This document shows positions 24,552 through 33,852 of a stretch of 64,000 nt of DNA, one piece after another (the first letter of the stretch is position 1; each line of letters starts with the position of its first letter). A model generated the notes under the pieces. It was not told the DNA's origin. It saw only the letters and a program-made list of their open reading frames with translations, and did no database searches. The stretch spans positions 1 to 64,000 of the forward strand of contig NZ_FOYL01000011.1 of the NCBI RefSeq assembly GCF_900115955.1, read 5' to 3'. Position numbers and translations under genes: made by a program. This stretch comes from Lentzea waywayandensis (GTDB lineage Bacteria; Actinomycetota; Actinomycetes; Mycobacteriales; Pseudonocardiaceae).

Positions 24552-25255
24552 CTCCGAGGATCCCACCTGAACCACCGCTGCACAGCGTAGGTCCCCAGGA
24601 CGATCCACACCGCCAGGACGATCAACGGCTGGAGCACGGGGCCGTCGGCCCAGCCGGCGCGCAGCAGTTCGAGCACCGGCGTCAGCGGCAGGTACTCGAG
24701 CACCGCCGCGAGGCCTTCGGGCAACGCCGAGAGCGGGAACATCAGGCCGGAGCCGAACAGGCACGCCATCAGGATCGGCAGCGACGTCGCCTGCGCCATC
24801 TCGACGGTCCGCGTGAACGCCGAGGACACCGCGGCGAGCAGCGTGAAGACCGCGACGCCGCCGAGCACGCCGAGCAGCAGGAACCACGGCCGCGACGGCA
24901 GTTCGACGCCGGTGATCACCCCGACGACCACGCAGTACAGCACCATCTGCCCCAACGCCACCACGACGGACGGCAGGGACGCGCCGAGCAGGATCTCCGG
25001 ATCGGTGAGCTCGCCGACGCGCAGGCGCTTCAGAACGAGCTCCTCGCGCCGGGCGACGAACGTGGTGACGAGGTTGTAGTACACCGCCATCAGCAGCGCG
25101 AACCCGATCAACCCGACGACCAGGGGCACGCCGTCCGCGTCCACCGAGATCAGCACCGGTACCAGCAACAACGGCAGCAGCAGCGAGTTGAACAGCGCGG
25201 TCCGGTTGCGCCAGAACAACTTCAGCTCGGCCTGTCCAACAGCCACGGCCCTCAT
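24548..25255 (-). CDS. ABC-2 type transporter permease
   Basis: 235 aa, ATG in a 4-bp overlap with the ATPase gene. Six hydrophobic segments follow a cytoplasmic N-terminus (GQAELKLFWRNRTALFNSLL), as in drug or lipid exporters of the ABC-2 family. It pairs with the ATPase at 25252 to form the exporter. The operon also holds the sensor kinase and regulator, fitting a module that detects and exports a membrane-active compound. Confidence 0.9.
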   Translation of the reverse strand: MRAVAVGQAELKLFWRNRTALFNSLLLPLLLVPVLISVDADGVPLVVGLIGFALLMAVYYNLVTTFVARREELVLKRLRVGELTDPEILLGASLPSVVVALGQMVLYCVVVGVITGVELPSRPWFLLLGVLGGVAVFTLLAAVSSAFTRTVEMAQATSLPILMACLFGSGLMFPLSALPEGLAAVLEYLPLTPVLELLRAGWADGPVLQPLIVLAVWIVLGTYAVQRWFRWDPRR

Positions 25256-26136
25256 GCCGCCTCCTCCGCGATCGCCAGGAACGCCTCTTCGAGCGACGCC
25301 GACCGGGCGTCCAAACCGGACAGTTCAACGTTGTTGCGGGCGGCCCACGCGAGAAGCTCGTGCAGGGTCGACTGGAGCTCGTTCGTCCGCACGGTCACCC
25401 GGCCCGACGACTCCACATCGGCCACGACGGGCAGCGAGACACCGGTCGGCGGCACGAACGAGATCCGGGACGGATACGCGTCCACGACCTCGGACACCGT
25501 TCCCTGCGCCACGATCCGGCCGCGGTGCATGATCGCCAGCCGGTCGGCCAGCGCCTGCGCCTCCTCCAGATAGTGCGTGGTCAGCAGCACGGTCACGCCC
25601 TCGCGCAACAGGGAACGAATCAGCTCCCACGTGTTGCGCCGGCTTTCCGGGTCGAGGCCGGTGGTCGGCTCGTCGAGGAACAACACCTCCGGCTTGCCCA
25701 GCAACGCGAGCGCCAGGTCCAGCCGCCGCCGTTCACCCCCGGACAGCTGCTTCACCCGCACCGACGCCCGATGCGCCAGGTCGACCAGCGACAACGCCTC
25801 GTCCACCGGCCGGGGCGACGTCAGGGTCCCCGCCCACATCCTCGCGGCCTCGGTCACCGTGAGGTCCGGCGGGAAACCGCCTTCCTGGAGCATGACGCCC
25901 ATCCGCGGCCGCACCAGGGAACGTTCCTTGAACGGGTCGTGGCCGAGCACACGTACGGACCCCTCCGCCGGACGTGAGAGCCCTTCCACGACCTCCACCG
26001 TCGAGGTCTTTCCCGCACCGTTCGTGCCGAGCAGAGCGAACATCTCGCCCCGCTCCACATCAAAGGAAACGCCCCGTACAGCTTCGAACCCTCCGCTGTA
26101 CCGGCGAGTCAGCCCCCGCACCTCGATCGCTGTCAT
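25252..26136 (-). CDS. ABC transporter ATP-binding protein (drug/lipid exporter type)
   Basis: 294 aa, ATG start, first gene of a four-gene overlapping operon. Walker A GTNGAGKTS, Q-loop MLQEGGFP, signature LSGGERRRLD, Walker B VLFLDEPTTGLD and H-loop TTHYLEEAQ are all intact. The C-terminal extension (~230-294) is typical of the CcmA/DrrA-type exporters that work with ABC-2 permeases. Confidence 0.93.
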   Translation of the reverse strand: MTAIEVRGLTRRYSGGFEAVRGVSFDVERGEMFALLGTNGAGKTSTVEVVEGLSRPAEGSVRVLGHDPFKERSLVRPRMGVMLQEGGFPPDLTVTEAARMWAGTLTSPRPVDEALSLVDLAHRASVRVKQLSGGERRRLDLALALLGKPEVLFLDEPTTGLDPESRRNTWELIRSLLREGVTVLLTTHYLEEAQALADRLAIMHRGRIVAQGTVSEVVDAYPSRISFVPPTGVSLPVVADVESSGRVTVRTNELQSTLHELLAWAARNNVELSGLDARSASLEEAFLAIAEEAA

Positions 26137-26204
26137 GGACCAACGATCTCGGGAAACACCCGTGACCGGCAGTGCGGCCCCTCACCAGTTCCCCATGACA
26201 GATG

Positions 26205-27080
26205 TCATGCGCGGAGCACGAGGGCGTCCAGCACCACGGACGCCGGTTCGGACAGATTCAGCCACGCGACGACGATGCGCTGGCGCTCTCTTGAGCGCAC
26301 CCGTATGACCTGCACACCGGACGGGACCAACGCGGCCAACGGTTCGGGCAACGTCGTGATGCCCGCACCGGACGCCACGAGCTGAAGCTTCGCCAGCCAG
26401 TCCCGCGCGACATGGGCGACGGTCACCCGTTCGTCCAGCCCCGGCCAGACGCCGAAACCGGGCGGGCCGGCGATCCACGCCCAGCCGCGCAGGTCGGCCA
26501 CCTCGATGAAGTCCTTGTGCGCCAGCGGATGCGTCGACGGCACGGCCAGCAGCAACTCGCGTTCGTCGAGCACCTTGGTCCGCAACGCCGGCGTCTCGTC
26601 GTCCAGCGGCGGGAACGGCGGCTCGGACGCGAGCACCGCGATGTCGACCGTGCGCGCTCGCAGCGCGCGCACGAGGGACGCGGTGGTGCCGTCGCGCGTG
26701 GTCACCGTCAACGCCGGATGACTGCGCCGCAACGACGCCAGCGCAGACGGGACCAGCGTGCCGCCCGCGCTCGTGAACCACCCGAGTCGCACGGTGCCCG
26801 CGGTGGCCGGCAGCCCGGACAGCTCACGGCTCGCGGCGTCGAGCTGCGCGAGAACCAGCCCCGCGTGCCGCAGCAGCACGTGCCCGGTGTCGGTCAGCTG
26901 CACGCCATCGCGTTGCCGGTCGAGCAACGGCGCGCGCACGACCCGTTCGAGAGCGGCGATCTGCCGGGACACCGCCGACTGCGTGTACCCCAGCGCGGCG
27001 GCCGCGGCGCTCAGCGAGCCCCGTTCGGCCACCTCCTGGAACACCCGCAACGCCACCAGCGGAACCGCAGTGAGGTCCAT
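26205..27080 (-). CDS. LysR-family transcriptional regulator
   Basis: 291 aa, ATG start. N-terminal winged helix (LRVFQEVAERGSLSAAAAAL then GYTQSAVSRQIAALER) and a periplasmic-binding-like effector domain from ~90, with VRLGWFTSAGG. No adjacent divergent gene suggests an obvious target, since the ABC operon lies downstream on the same strand and the next gene (27099) is also co-directional. Confidence 0.9.
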   Translation of the reverse strand: MDLTAVPLVALRVFQEVAERGSLSAAAAALGYTQSAVSRQIAALERVVRAPLLDRQRDGVQLTDTGHVLLRHAGLVLAQLDAASRELSGLPATAGTVRLGWFTSAGGTLVPSALASLRRSHPALTVTTRDGTTASLVRALRARTVDIAVLASEPPFPPLDDETPALRTKVLDERELLLAVPSTHPLAHKDFIEVADLRGWAWIAGPPGFGVWPGLDERVTVAHVARDWLAKLQLVASGAGITTLPEPLAALVPSGVQVIRVRSRERQRIVVAWLNLSEPASVVLDALVLRA

Positions 27081-27098
27081 GAACCAGAGGTATACGGG

Positions 27099-27503
27099 CT
27101 ACGGGTGGTATCGCCCCTGAATCTCGGTGATCTCCCCGTCGCCGTTGAACGTCAGCCGGGGCGCGTACGGCGTATCGCCCTTCGCCAGGAACTCCGCGCG
27201 CGTGCACTCGAGCGCGCCCAGCCCGTTCCACGTCAGCGTGAGGCCCTGCGGCTCTCCGCACCCGAACGGCGTGCGGATGACCACGTCGTCGGCGAGCCGC
27301 GACACCCGCGGCTCACCGGGCAGTTCGTGAACCATGGTGTTGTTCTCCTCGGCTCGCCGGAACTCGCCGTCGACCCACTGCACCGTGCCGTCGGGGTTGA
27401 TCGCGGTGATCACCGCGACGTTCGTGGTGTCGGGCAACGCCCACCAGATCGCGCCCGCCCCGACCGGAATCGCGGCCAACGCCGCCCAGATCCACCGCTT
27501 CAC
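27099..27503 (-). CDS. Single-pass membrane or exported hypothetical protein
   Basis: 134 aa, GTG start at 27503. The N-terminal hydrophobic stretch (MKRWIWAALAAIPVGAGAIW) is a signal-anchor or signal peptide, so the rest is probably extracytoplasmic. The mature part contains two cysteines (FGCGEP, ALECTRAE) that could form a disulfide, and ends in beta-rich LTFNGDGEITEIQG. It is divergent from the TetR gene at 27584. No family recognised. Confidence 0.6.
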   Translation of the reverse strand: MKRWIWAALAAIPVGAGAIWWALPDTTNVAVITAINPDGTVQWVDGEFRRAEENNTMVHELPGEPRVSRLADDVVIRTPFGCGEPQGLTLTWNGLGALECTRAEFLAKGDTPYAPRLTFNGDGEITEIQGRYHP

Positions 27504-27583
27504 GACGTGTTCGACGCCTCAAGCCGTCCCAGGGTTGCGCGAGGGAGTTGCGGTGATCAGATTAAGGTCGTAATCTCACGGTC

Positions 27584-28150
27584 GTGCCAAAACGCGCGGA
27601 TCCCGTCGAACGGCGTCGGCAGGTGGTCGCCGCCCTCTACCGGGTGGTCGACGCCGAGGGGCTGGACGCGGCGAGCCTGCCCAGGATCGCGAGGGAGCTG
27701 AACGCCACCACGGGCCTGCTGCAGAAGTACTTCCGCAGCAAGGACGAGCTGCTGCTGTTCGCGCAGGACCAGCTCGTGGAGGAGCTCACCGCACGCGTGC
27801 AGGCGGTCCTGAGTCAGGAGGGGAGCCTTCAGGACCGGCTGCGTGAAGCGTTGTGCGCCATCGCGCTCGTGGACGACGCGGCACGTGCGCGGGTGTGGCT
27901 GGCGTTCGCGGCTCGTGCGGCGGCGAATCCCGTGTTGCTGCAACGGCATGTGGAGGGCGCGCGGCAGATCAGGGATCTGTGCCGGCACGTGCTGGAGGCG
28001 GCGGGCCTGGACGGCGGGGAGGCCGTCGGGCTCGCCGCCCTGGTCGACGGGGTGACGGCGCAACGCGCGCTCGAACCCGACGTGATGACGGAAGAGGTGG
28101 CGGGGCGGGTGATCGCGCGGCACCTCGAACGACTGTGGGGGAGAACGTGA
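27584..28150 (+). CDS. TetR-family transcriptional regulator
   Basis: 188 aa, GTG start. The HTH (ASLPRIARELNATTGLLQKY then FRSKDELLLFA) is canonical, and the C-terminal part resembles BetI/TetR_C-type ligand domains (ALCAIALVDDAARARVWLAF). It overlaps the downstream GAP-family gene by 4 bp and therefore probably represses its own operon in response to an exported ligand. Confidence 0.9.
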   Translation: MPKRADPVERRRQVVAALYRVVDAEGLDAASLPRIARELNATTGLLQKYFRSKDELLLFAQDQLVEELTARVQAVLSQEGSLQDRLREALCAIALVDDAARARVWLAFAARAAANPVLLQRHVEGARQIRDLCRHVLEAAGLDGGEAVGLAALVDGVTAQRALEPDVMTEEVAGRVIARHLERLWGRT

Positions 28151-28815
28151 CACTGGGACTGGTGGCGGCGCTGGCGGGGCTGGCGCTGCTCGACTCGACG
28201 AGCATCGGGACGTTGTTCATCCCGATCTGGCTGATGCTCACGCCGGGGCGGCTGAAACTGAGCAGGTTCGGCGTCTACCTCGGCACGATCACCGTCTTCT
28301 ACTTCGCCGTCGGCATCGTGATCGTGCTCGGCGCCCAGCGGCTGGCCGGCCACCTCGACAACCAGGTGGCCCTCTGGACCCAACTGGTGATCGGCGTGTT
28401 CCTGTTCGCGATCAGCTTCCGCTTCGACAGCAAGAAGAAGACGAACACCGGGAAGTGGCAGAACCGCGTCAACGCCAACGGGTCCGTGGTGGCGCTCGCG
28501 GGTGTCGCGGTGCTGGCGGGCATGGTGGAGCTCGCGACGATGCTGCCCTACCTGGGCGCGATCGGGATGATGAGCGCCGCCGACCTGCGGCCGGCCCAGA
28601 TCGGGCTGCTGCTCGCCGGATACTGCCTGGTCATGATCGTGCCGGCACTCCTGCTGCTCGGCGGGAGGCTCGCACTGCGAGCGAGGATCGAGCCGTTTCT
28701 GACGAGGATCAGCGCGTGGTTCGCGGCGAAAGGGGCGGGTGCCACGGGCTGGATTCTCGGCATCGCCGGGTTCCTGGTCGCGCGCGATGCCATCGCCCGG
28801 CTGTTCCTCACGTGA
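28147..28815 (+). CDS. GAP-family (Sap/LysE-like) membrane protein
   Basis: 222 aa from GTG 28147 in a GTGA overlap with TetR. Six hydrophobic helices; the N-terminus (ALAGLALLDSTSIGTLFIPI) and the central basic loop (DSKKKTNTGKW) match actinobacterial GAP/Sap proteins related to the LysE exporter fold. In mycobacteria members help move glycolipids across the membrane. Regulation by the coupled TetR is likely. Confidence 0.8.
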   Translation: MTLGLVAALAGLALLDSTSIGTLFIPIWLMLTPGRLKLSRFGVYLGTITVFYFAVGIVIVLGAQRLAGHLDNQVALWTQLVIGVFLFAISFRFDSKKKTNTGKWQNRVNANGSVVALAGVAVLAGMVELATMLPYLGAIGMMSAADLRPAQIGLLLAGYCLVMIVPALLLLGGRLALRARIEPFLTRISAWFAAKGAGATGWILGIAGFLVARDAIARLFLT

Positions 28816-28873
28816 ACCATTTGGTCCAGTTGGCTGAACGACCCGGTTTCGTTTTCCTCCTACACTCGCCAGG

Positions 28874-30031
28874 ATGACTGGGCTGGACGATCCGAGAAGA
28901 TCGGTCCCGCGCGAACTGGCGCCGTTGCTCCGAATGGAAGTGGCGCCCGTTTCGGTGAGCATTTTCGAGGCGATCGAGAAATCGATTCCGGAATACAGCA
29001 CGTTCCGGGAGAACGTGGTCGACGGAATCCGGCAGGCGTTGGTGAAGTTCGTCGACCGCATCGCCGCGCCGGATTCCGAGCCCGATCCGCACGACGACAT
29101 CCACCGCAAGCTCGGCGCGTGGGAGTTCAAGTCCGGCCGGAGCCTCGACAGCCTCCAGGCCGCCTACCGGATCGGTGCGCGGGTGGCGTGGCGGCACGTC
29201 TGCGGGTTCGCCGAACGGCGGGAGCTGTCGCTGCGCCTCATGTCGGTGCTGGGCGAGGCGATGATCGCCCACGTCGACGAGCTGGTGAGCCTGTCGGTCG
29301 AGGGGTACGCGGCCGCGCAGGCGAGCGCCGCGGGCACGCTGGAACGCAAGCGGCGCAAGCTGATGGAGCTGCTCGTCGGCGATCCCGCGACCAGCTGGGA
29401 GGCCGTGCTCGACGCCGCGAAGGCAGCGTCCTGGCCGATGCCCGACCGTCTCGTCGCCGTCGCGCTGGAGCCGTCCGCCGCGCCCGCGGACGACCTGCCG
29501 GCCGACGTCCTGGTCAACTTCGAGGACGCCACGCCGTACCTGCTGGTGCCGAACCCGGCCGCGGTGCCGCGCTGGCTGCGCAGAGCACTGCCGGGGTGGC
29601 GGGCCGCGGTCGGCCTGCCGGTGGCCCCGAAGGACGCGCGCAGGTCGCTGGCCTGCGCCCGCCGGGTGCTCGCCCTCTCGCAGGAGAAGGTGCTGCCCGA
29701 GAAGCCGGTCCTGGACTGCGCCGACCACCTCGTCGAACTGACCGTGCTCGCCGACGAGTTCCTGGCCCGCCAGCTCGCGGAACGGGCGCTGGCGCCGCTG
29801 GCCCCGCTCACCGACCTGCAACGGACCAAGCTCGCCGAGACGCTGCTGGTGTGGCTGTCGGCACGGGGCGGGGCGCCCGAGGTCGCCGCCCGGCTGAAGG
29901 TCCATCCGCAGACCGTGCGGTACCGCGTGAACCAATTGGACGAACTGTTCGGCGACCGAATGCACGACGCCGAGGAACGGTTCACCCTCGAACTCGCCCT
30001 GCGCGCACACTATTTGTTGCTGCGGGACTGA
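28874..30031 (+). CDS. PucR/CdaR-family transcriptional regulator
   Basis: 385 aa, ATG start. An N-terminal helical RsbRD-like sensory region (~15-160) is followed by a GGDEF-like middle domain and a C-terminal PucR HTH_30 domain (LKVHPQTVRYRVNQLDELFG). In the family this HTH works together with the preceding degenerate cyclase-like region. It may regulate the secreted protein gene or glutaminase downstream, but no operator is evident. Confidence 0.85.
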   Translation: MTGLDDPRRSVPRELAPLLRMEVAPVSVSIFEAIEKSIPEYSTFRENVVDGIRQALVKFVDRIAAPDSEPDPHDDIHRKLGAWEFKSGRSLDSLQAAYRIGARVAWRHVCGFAERRELSLRLMSVLGEAMIAHVDELVSLSVEGYAAAQASAAGTLERKRRKLMELLVGDPATSWEAVLDAAKAASWPMPDRLVAVALEPSAAPADDLPADVLVNFEDATPYLLVPNPAAVPRWLRRALPGWRAAVGLPVAPKDARRSLACARRVLALSQEKVLPEKPVLDCADHLVELTVLADEFLARQLAERALAPLAPLTDLQRTKLAETLLVWLSARGGAPEVAARLKVHPQTVRYRVNQLDELFGDRMHDAEERFTLELALRAHYLLLRD

Positions 30032-30107
30032 CAAACAACCGGAAGCCATTTCGTACGCAGGTGACAAAAGACAGTTTTTGCTTGCCTTGCCGAATCAAAG
30101 CTGGCTA

Positions 30108-30125
30108 CTTTACTGGCGAGTAAAG
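30108..30125. promoter_or_regulatory. Short inverted repeat upstream of the secreted-protein gene
   Basis: CTTTACT (30108-30114) and AGTAAAG (30119-30125) around GGCG, in an AT-richer 140-bp intergenic stretch between the PucR stop and the next start. Possible operator; its binding protein is unknown. Confidence 0.35.
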
Positions 30126-30174
30126 CAACACCGCCTTCTTGCAGTTCAATGACGTACTCAGGAGGTCCCTGCAG

Positions 30175-30768
30175 ATGAAGACCGGACTTTTCGCGCGCGC
30201 CGCCGCCGTCGTTCTGGTTGCCGGAGCGCTGAGCGTGACGACGGCCGGCACCAGTTCCGCCGCGACCGCCTCGCTGAACATCACCTACGTGTGCGAGTTC
30301 TCGATCACCGGCACGCACGACATGCCGACCGTCGTCACCTCGCCGGACGCGCCGGACTCCGCCACCGTCGGTGTGCCGACCGCGCCGGCCTCGACGACGG
30401 TGGCCACCACCGTGTCGGACGACATCCGCAACACCCTGTGGTGGATCGGTGGCCGTTCGGTCGACGGCACGCTGAGCACCAGTGTCACGGTGACCAACGG
30501 GAGCAGCGTCCAGAACGTGACCGCGACGTCGACCATCCCGAACACCGCGGTTCCGAGCTCGGGCACGTTCCAGGTCGTCGCCACCGGCACGCTGCCGGCG
30601 CTGACGCTCGCCAACGCCGGTACGGCGACGATCTCGCTGGGCAACGCGACCCTCGCGCTGACGCCGCGCTACTCCAACGGCGACCCGACGTGGATCGGTA
30701 CCGTGAACTCGCCTTGCACGGTCAAGGCCGGCCAGGCCACCAAGTTCCACGAGTTCCCGGTGGCGTAA
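30175..30768 (+). CDS. Secreted beta-rich protein (DUF6801-like)
   Basis: 197 aa from ATG 30175, with AGGAGG ~9 nt upstream. A signal peptide (MKTGLFARAAAVVLVAGAL then SVTTAGTSSAA) is cleaved about residue 32. The mature protein is rich in Ala/Thr/Val, with repeated beta-strand segments and two cysteines (YVCEF, NSPCTV) that probably form a disulfide. This looks like the DUF6801-type exported proteins of actinomycetes, whose role is unknown. It is followed after 18 bp by glutaminase. Confidence 0.75.
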   Translation: MKTGLFARAAAVVLVAGALSVTTAGTSSAATASLNITYVCEFSITGTHDMPTVVTSPDAPDSATVGVPTAPASTTVATTVSDDIRNTLWWIGGRSVDGTLSTSVTVTNGSSVQNVTATSTIPNTAVPSSGTFQVVATGTLPALTLANAGTATISLGNATLALTPRYSNGDPTWIGTVNSPCTVKAGQATKFHEFPVA

Positions 30769-30786
30769 GGCCCGTCCCGTGATGGG

Positions 30787-31686
30787 ATGACGGCCATGGA
30801 GCTCCAGCAACTGGTGGACCGGATCACCTCTGAGGTCACGCCAGGTGGCGCCGTAGCCGACTACATCCCGGCACTGGCCAGGATCGACCCGCACGCCTTC
30901 GGCCTCGCCGTCGCCACCCTGGACGGCGAGGTCTTCGGCGCGGGGGACTACGACAGGCCGTTCTCGATCCAGAGCATCTCCAAGGTGTTCATGCTCGCTC
31001 TGGCCCTCGCCGAGAACGACGACGTGTGGACCCGGGTCGGCCGCGAGCCGTCCGGGTCACCGTTCAACTCGCTGGTCCAGCTGGAGACCGAGCAGGGCAT
31101 CCCGCGCAACCCGTTCATCAACGCGGGCGCCGTCGTCGTCACCGACCACCTCGGCCTCGGCGCCGCCGACCGGCTGCTCGCGTTCCTGCGCCAGGAGAGC
31201 GGAAACGCGCAGATCGGCGTCGACCCCGAGGTCGCCAAGTCGGAGATGGACCACAGCGACCGCAACCGCGCGCTCGCGCACTTCATGGCCTCCTACGGCA
31301 ACATGCGCAACCCTGTCGACGTCGTGGTGCACGAGTACGTGCGGCAGTGTTCTATCGCGATGAGCTGCGCTGATCTTGCCCGCGCCACCCTGTTCCTCGC
31401 CCGCCACGGCGTCCGCAACGACGGCACGCGGCTGCTCGGCGTCAGCGGCGCGAAACGCGTCAACGCCGTGATGCTCACGTGCGGCACCTACGACGCCGCC
31501 GGCCAGTTCGCCTACCGCGTCGGCCTGCCGGGCAAGAGCGGCGTCGGCGGCGGCATCATCGCCGTCGTTCCCGGGAAGTGCGCGATCTGCGTCTGGAGCC
31601 CAGGATTGGACGCACGAGGCAACTCTCTCGCGGGCGTGGACGCGTTGGACCGATTCACCACGTCCACGGGCTGGTCGGTGTTCTGA
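30787..31686 (+). CDS. glsA: Glutaminase
   Basis: 299 aa, ATG start. A serine-dependent beta-lactamase-like enzyme that hydrolyses glutamine to glutamate and ammonia. The nucleophile Ser63 and Lys66 lie in SIQSISKVF; other family blocks are NPFINAGAVVV, the Tyr in MASYGNMRN, and LPGKSGVGGGI. Length matches the GlsA family (~300 aa). Cytoplasmic; no signal peptide. Confidence 0.95.
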   Translation: MTAMELQQLVDRITSEVTPGGAVADYIPALARIDPHAFGLAVATLDGEVFGAGDYDRPFSIQSISKVFMLALALAENDDVWTRVGREPSGSPFNSLVQLETEQGIPRNPFINAGAVVVTDHLGLGAADRLLAFLRQESGNAQIGVDPEVAKSEMDHSDRNRALAHFMASYGNMRNPVDVVVHEYVRQCSIAMSCADLARATLFLARHGVRNDGTRLLGVSGAKRVNAVMLTCGTYDAAGQFAYRVGLPGKSGVGGGIIAVVPGKCAICVWSPGLDARGNSLAGVDALDRFTTSTGWSVF

Positions 31687-31723
31687 CTGATGGCCAAGGG
31701 GAAACGGGTGGTAGGAAGACGGG

Positions 31724-33049
31724 GTGAGCACAACGGGGAACGCACTGGCACTGGCGGAAGACGAGGTCGTCACCCTCGTCAGTGAGCTGATCAGGATCGA
31801 TACCACGAACACGGGTGATCCCGCCACGGTGGTGGGGGAGCGCAAGGCCGCCGAGTGGGTGGCGGAGAAGCTGTCCGAGGTCGGCTACGAGACGACCTAT
31901 GTGGAGTCCGGGGCCAAGGGCCGCGGCAACGTGGTCGCACGCCTTCAGGGCGCGGATCCCAGCCGTGGCGCGCTTCTGGTCCACGGCCACCTCGACGTCG
32001 TGCCCGCCGACGCCTCCGAGTGGTCGGTGCACCCGTTCTCCGGCGCCGTGCAGGACGGGTACGTGTGGGGCCGCGGCGCCGTCGACATGAAGGACATGGT
32101 CGGCATGACGCTGGCCCTGGCCCGGCACTTCAAGCGCAACGACATCGTGCCGCCGCGCGACATCGTGTTCGCGTTCCTCGCCGACGAGGAGGCCGGCGGC
32201 CTGTTCGGCGCGAAGTGGCTGGTCGAGAACCGGCCCGAGCTGTTCGAGGGCGTCACCGAGGCGATCAGCGAGGTCGGCGGCTTCTCGATCACGCTCAAGG
32301 ACGACGTCCGCGCGTATCTCGTCGAGACGGCCGAGAAGGGCATCCGCTGGCTCAAGCTGCGGGTCAAGGGCACCGCGGGCCACGGCAGCATGATCCACCG
32401 CGACAACGCCGTCGCGAAGCTCGCCGCCGCCGTCACCAAGCTCGACCAGCACCAGTGGCCGCTGATCATCCGCCCGTCCGTGCGCGAGTTCCTCGACGGT
32501 GTCACCGAGATCACCGGCCTCGACTTCCCCGAGGACGACATCGAGGGCTCGATCGGCAAGCTCGGCGCCCTGTCGCGCATGATCGGCGCGACGCTGCGCG
32601 ACACCGCGAACCCGACCATGCTCTCCGCCGGGTACAAGGCGAACGTCATCCCGTCGACCGCCGAGGCCACTGTGGACTGCCGGATCCTGCCGGGCCGCGA
32701 GGAGGCGTTCGACCGCGAGCTCGCCGAGCTCCTCGGCCCGGACGTGGAACGCGAATGGGTCGGCCTGCCGCCGGTCGAGACGACGTTCGACGGCGCCCTG
32801 GTGGACGCGATGACGGCGTCGCTGCTCGCCGAGGACCCCGGCGCCCGCGTGCTGCCGTACATGCTCTCCGGCGGCACCGACGCCAAGTCGTTCCAGCAGC
32901 TCGGGATCCGCAACTTCGGCTTCTCGCCGCTGAAGCTGCCCGCCGACCTCGACTTCTCCGGGCTCTTCCACGGCGTGGACGAGCGCGTGCCCGTGGACGC
33001 CCTGAAGTTCGGCGTCCGGGTCCTCGACCGATTCCTGCGCAACAGCTGA
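31724..33049 (+). CDS. M20 family metallopeptidase/amidohydrolase
   Basis: 441 aa, GTG start. Zinc site elements LLVHGHLDVVPA, GRGAVDMKDM and the general base in FLADEEAGG are intact, with a dimerisation domain from ~200 (KGTAGHGSMIHRDNAVAKLA). Similar to succinyl-diaminopimelate desuccinylase/carboxypeptidase-like dipeptidases, but substrate cannot be assigned. It is 11 nt before an SDR gene, so a catabolic mini-operon is likely. Confidence 0.9.
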   Translation: MSTTGNALALAEDEVVTLVSELIRIDTTNTGDPATVVGERKAAEWVAEKLSEVGYETTYVESGAKGRGNVVARLQGADPSRGALLVHGHLDVVPADASEWSVHPFSGAVQDGYVWGRGAVDMKDMVGMTLALARHFKRNDIVPPRDIVFAFLADEEAGGLFGAKWLVENRPELFEGVTEAISEVGGFSITLKDDVRAYLVETAEKGIRWLKLRVKGTAGHGSMIHRDNAVAKLAAAVTKLDQHQWPLIIRPSVREFLDGVTEITGLDFPEDDIEGSIGKLGALSRMIGATLRDTANPTMLSAGYKANVIPSTAEATVDCRILPGREEAFDRELAELLGPDVEREWVGLPPVETTFDGALVDAMTASLLAEDPGARVLPYMLSGGTDAKSFQQLGIRNFGFSPLKLPADLDFSGLFHGVDERVPVDALKFGVRVLDRFLRNS

Positions 33050-33060
33050 GGAGTGGTGTC

Positions 33061-33849
33061 GTGTCCACTGTGGATTTGACCGGTCAGGTCGCGCTGGTCA
33101 CGGGCGGAGCGCGAGGAATCGGCTCCGCCGCCGTGCACCGGCTCGCGAAGCTCGGCGCGCGGGTGGCGGTGCTCGACCTCGACGCCGCCGGCGCGCACCG
33201 GGTCGCGTCCGCGGTGGGCGGCATCGCCATCGCCGGTGACGTCTCCGATCCCGAGACCATGCCCGCGGTCGTGGAGCAGGTCGAGAAGGAGCTCGGACGC
33301 CTCGACGTCGTGCTCCTCAACGCCGGGATCGGTGGCGGGCAGAGGGGAGTGGACGACGCCCTGGACGTCGCCCGCTACCGCAAGCTGGTCGGGGTCAACG
33401 TCGACCACGTCGTCTACGGGCTCTGCGCCGCCGTCCCGGCGCTGCGGCGGCAGGGCGGCGGGAAGATCGTGATCACCGCGTCGCTGGCCGGGCTGACGGC
33501 GATGCCCGCCGATCCGCTGTACACGCTGACCAAGCACGCGGTCGTCGGGTACGCGCGGGCGGCGGGCAAGGCGCTGGCCGGCGACAACATCACGGTCTCC
33601 GCGCTGTGTCCCGGGTTCGTCGACACGTTGCTGCTGGGCGCGGCGAAGGAGGAGTTCAACTCCGTCGCGTTCCCGTTGCTGACGCCGTCCGACGTCGCCG
33701 AGGCGCTGCAGACCGTGCTGGCGCAGAGCGAACCGGGGGAGGCCTGGATCATCCAGCCCGGCGGGAAGGCGACGGCCTACGGCTTCCGCGGGGTGCCGGG
33801 CGTCGGTGGCGGGAAGATGCCACCCGAAGTGGTGCTCGGCCGCATTTAG
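33061..33849 (+). CDS. Short-chain dehydrogenase/reductase
   Basis: 262 aa from GTG 33061. Rossmann motif TGGARGIG (14-21), NAGIG (87-91) and the catalytic Ser141, Tyr154, Lys158 (YTLTK) are complete. Asp39/Asp41 after the second strand (AVLDLD) suggests NAD rather than NADP. It follows the M20 peptidase and precedes an alpha/beta hydrolase gene by 3 nt, so all three are probably cotranscribed. Confidence 0.92.
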   Translation: MSTVDLTGQVALVTGGARGIGSAAVHRLAKLGARVAVLDLDAAGAHRVASAVGGIAIAGDVSDPETMPAVVEQVEKELGRLDVVLLNAGIGGGQRGVDDALDVARYRKLVGVNVDHVVYGLCAAVPALRRQGGGKIVITASLAGLTAMPADPLYTLTKHAVVGYARAAGKALAGDNITVSALCPGFVDTLLLGAAKEEFNSVAFPLLTPSDVAEALQTVLAQSEPGEAWIIQPGGKATAYGFRGVPGVGGGKMPPEVVLGRI

Positions 33850-33852
33850 GGC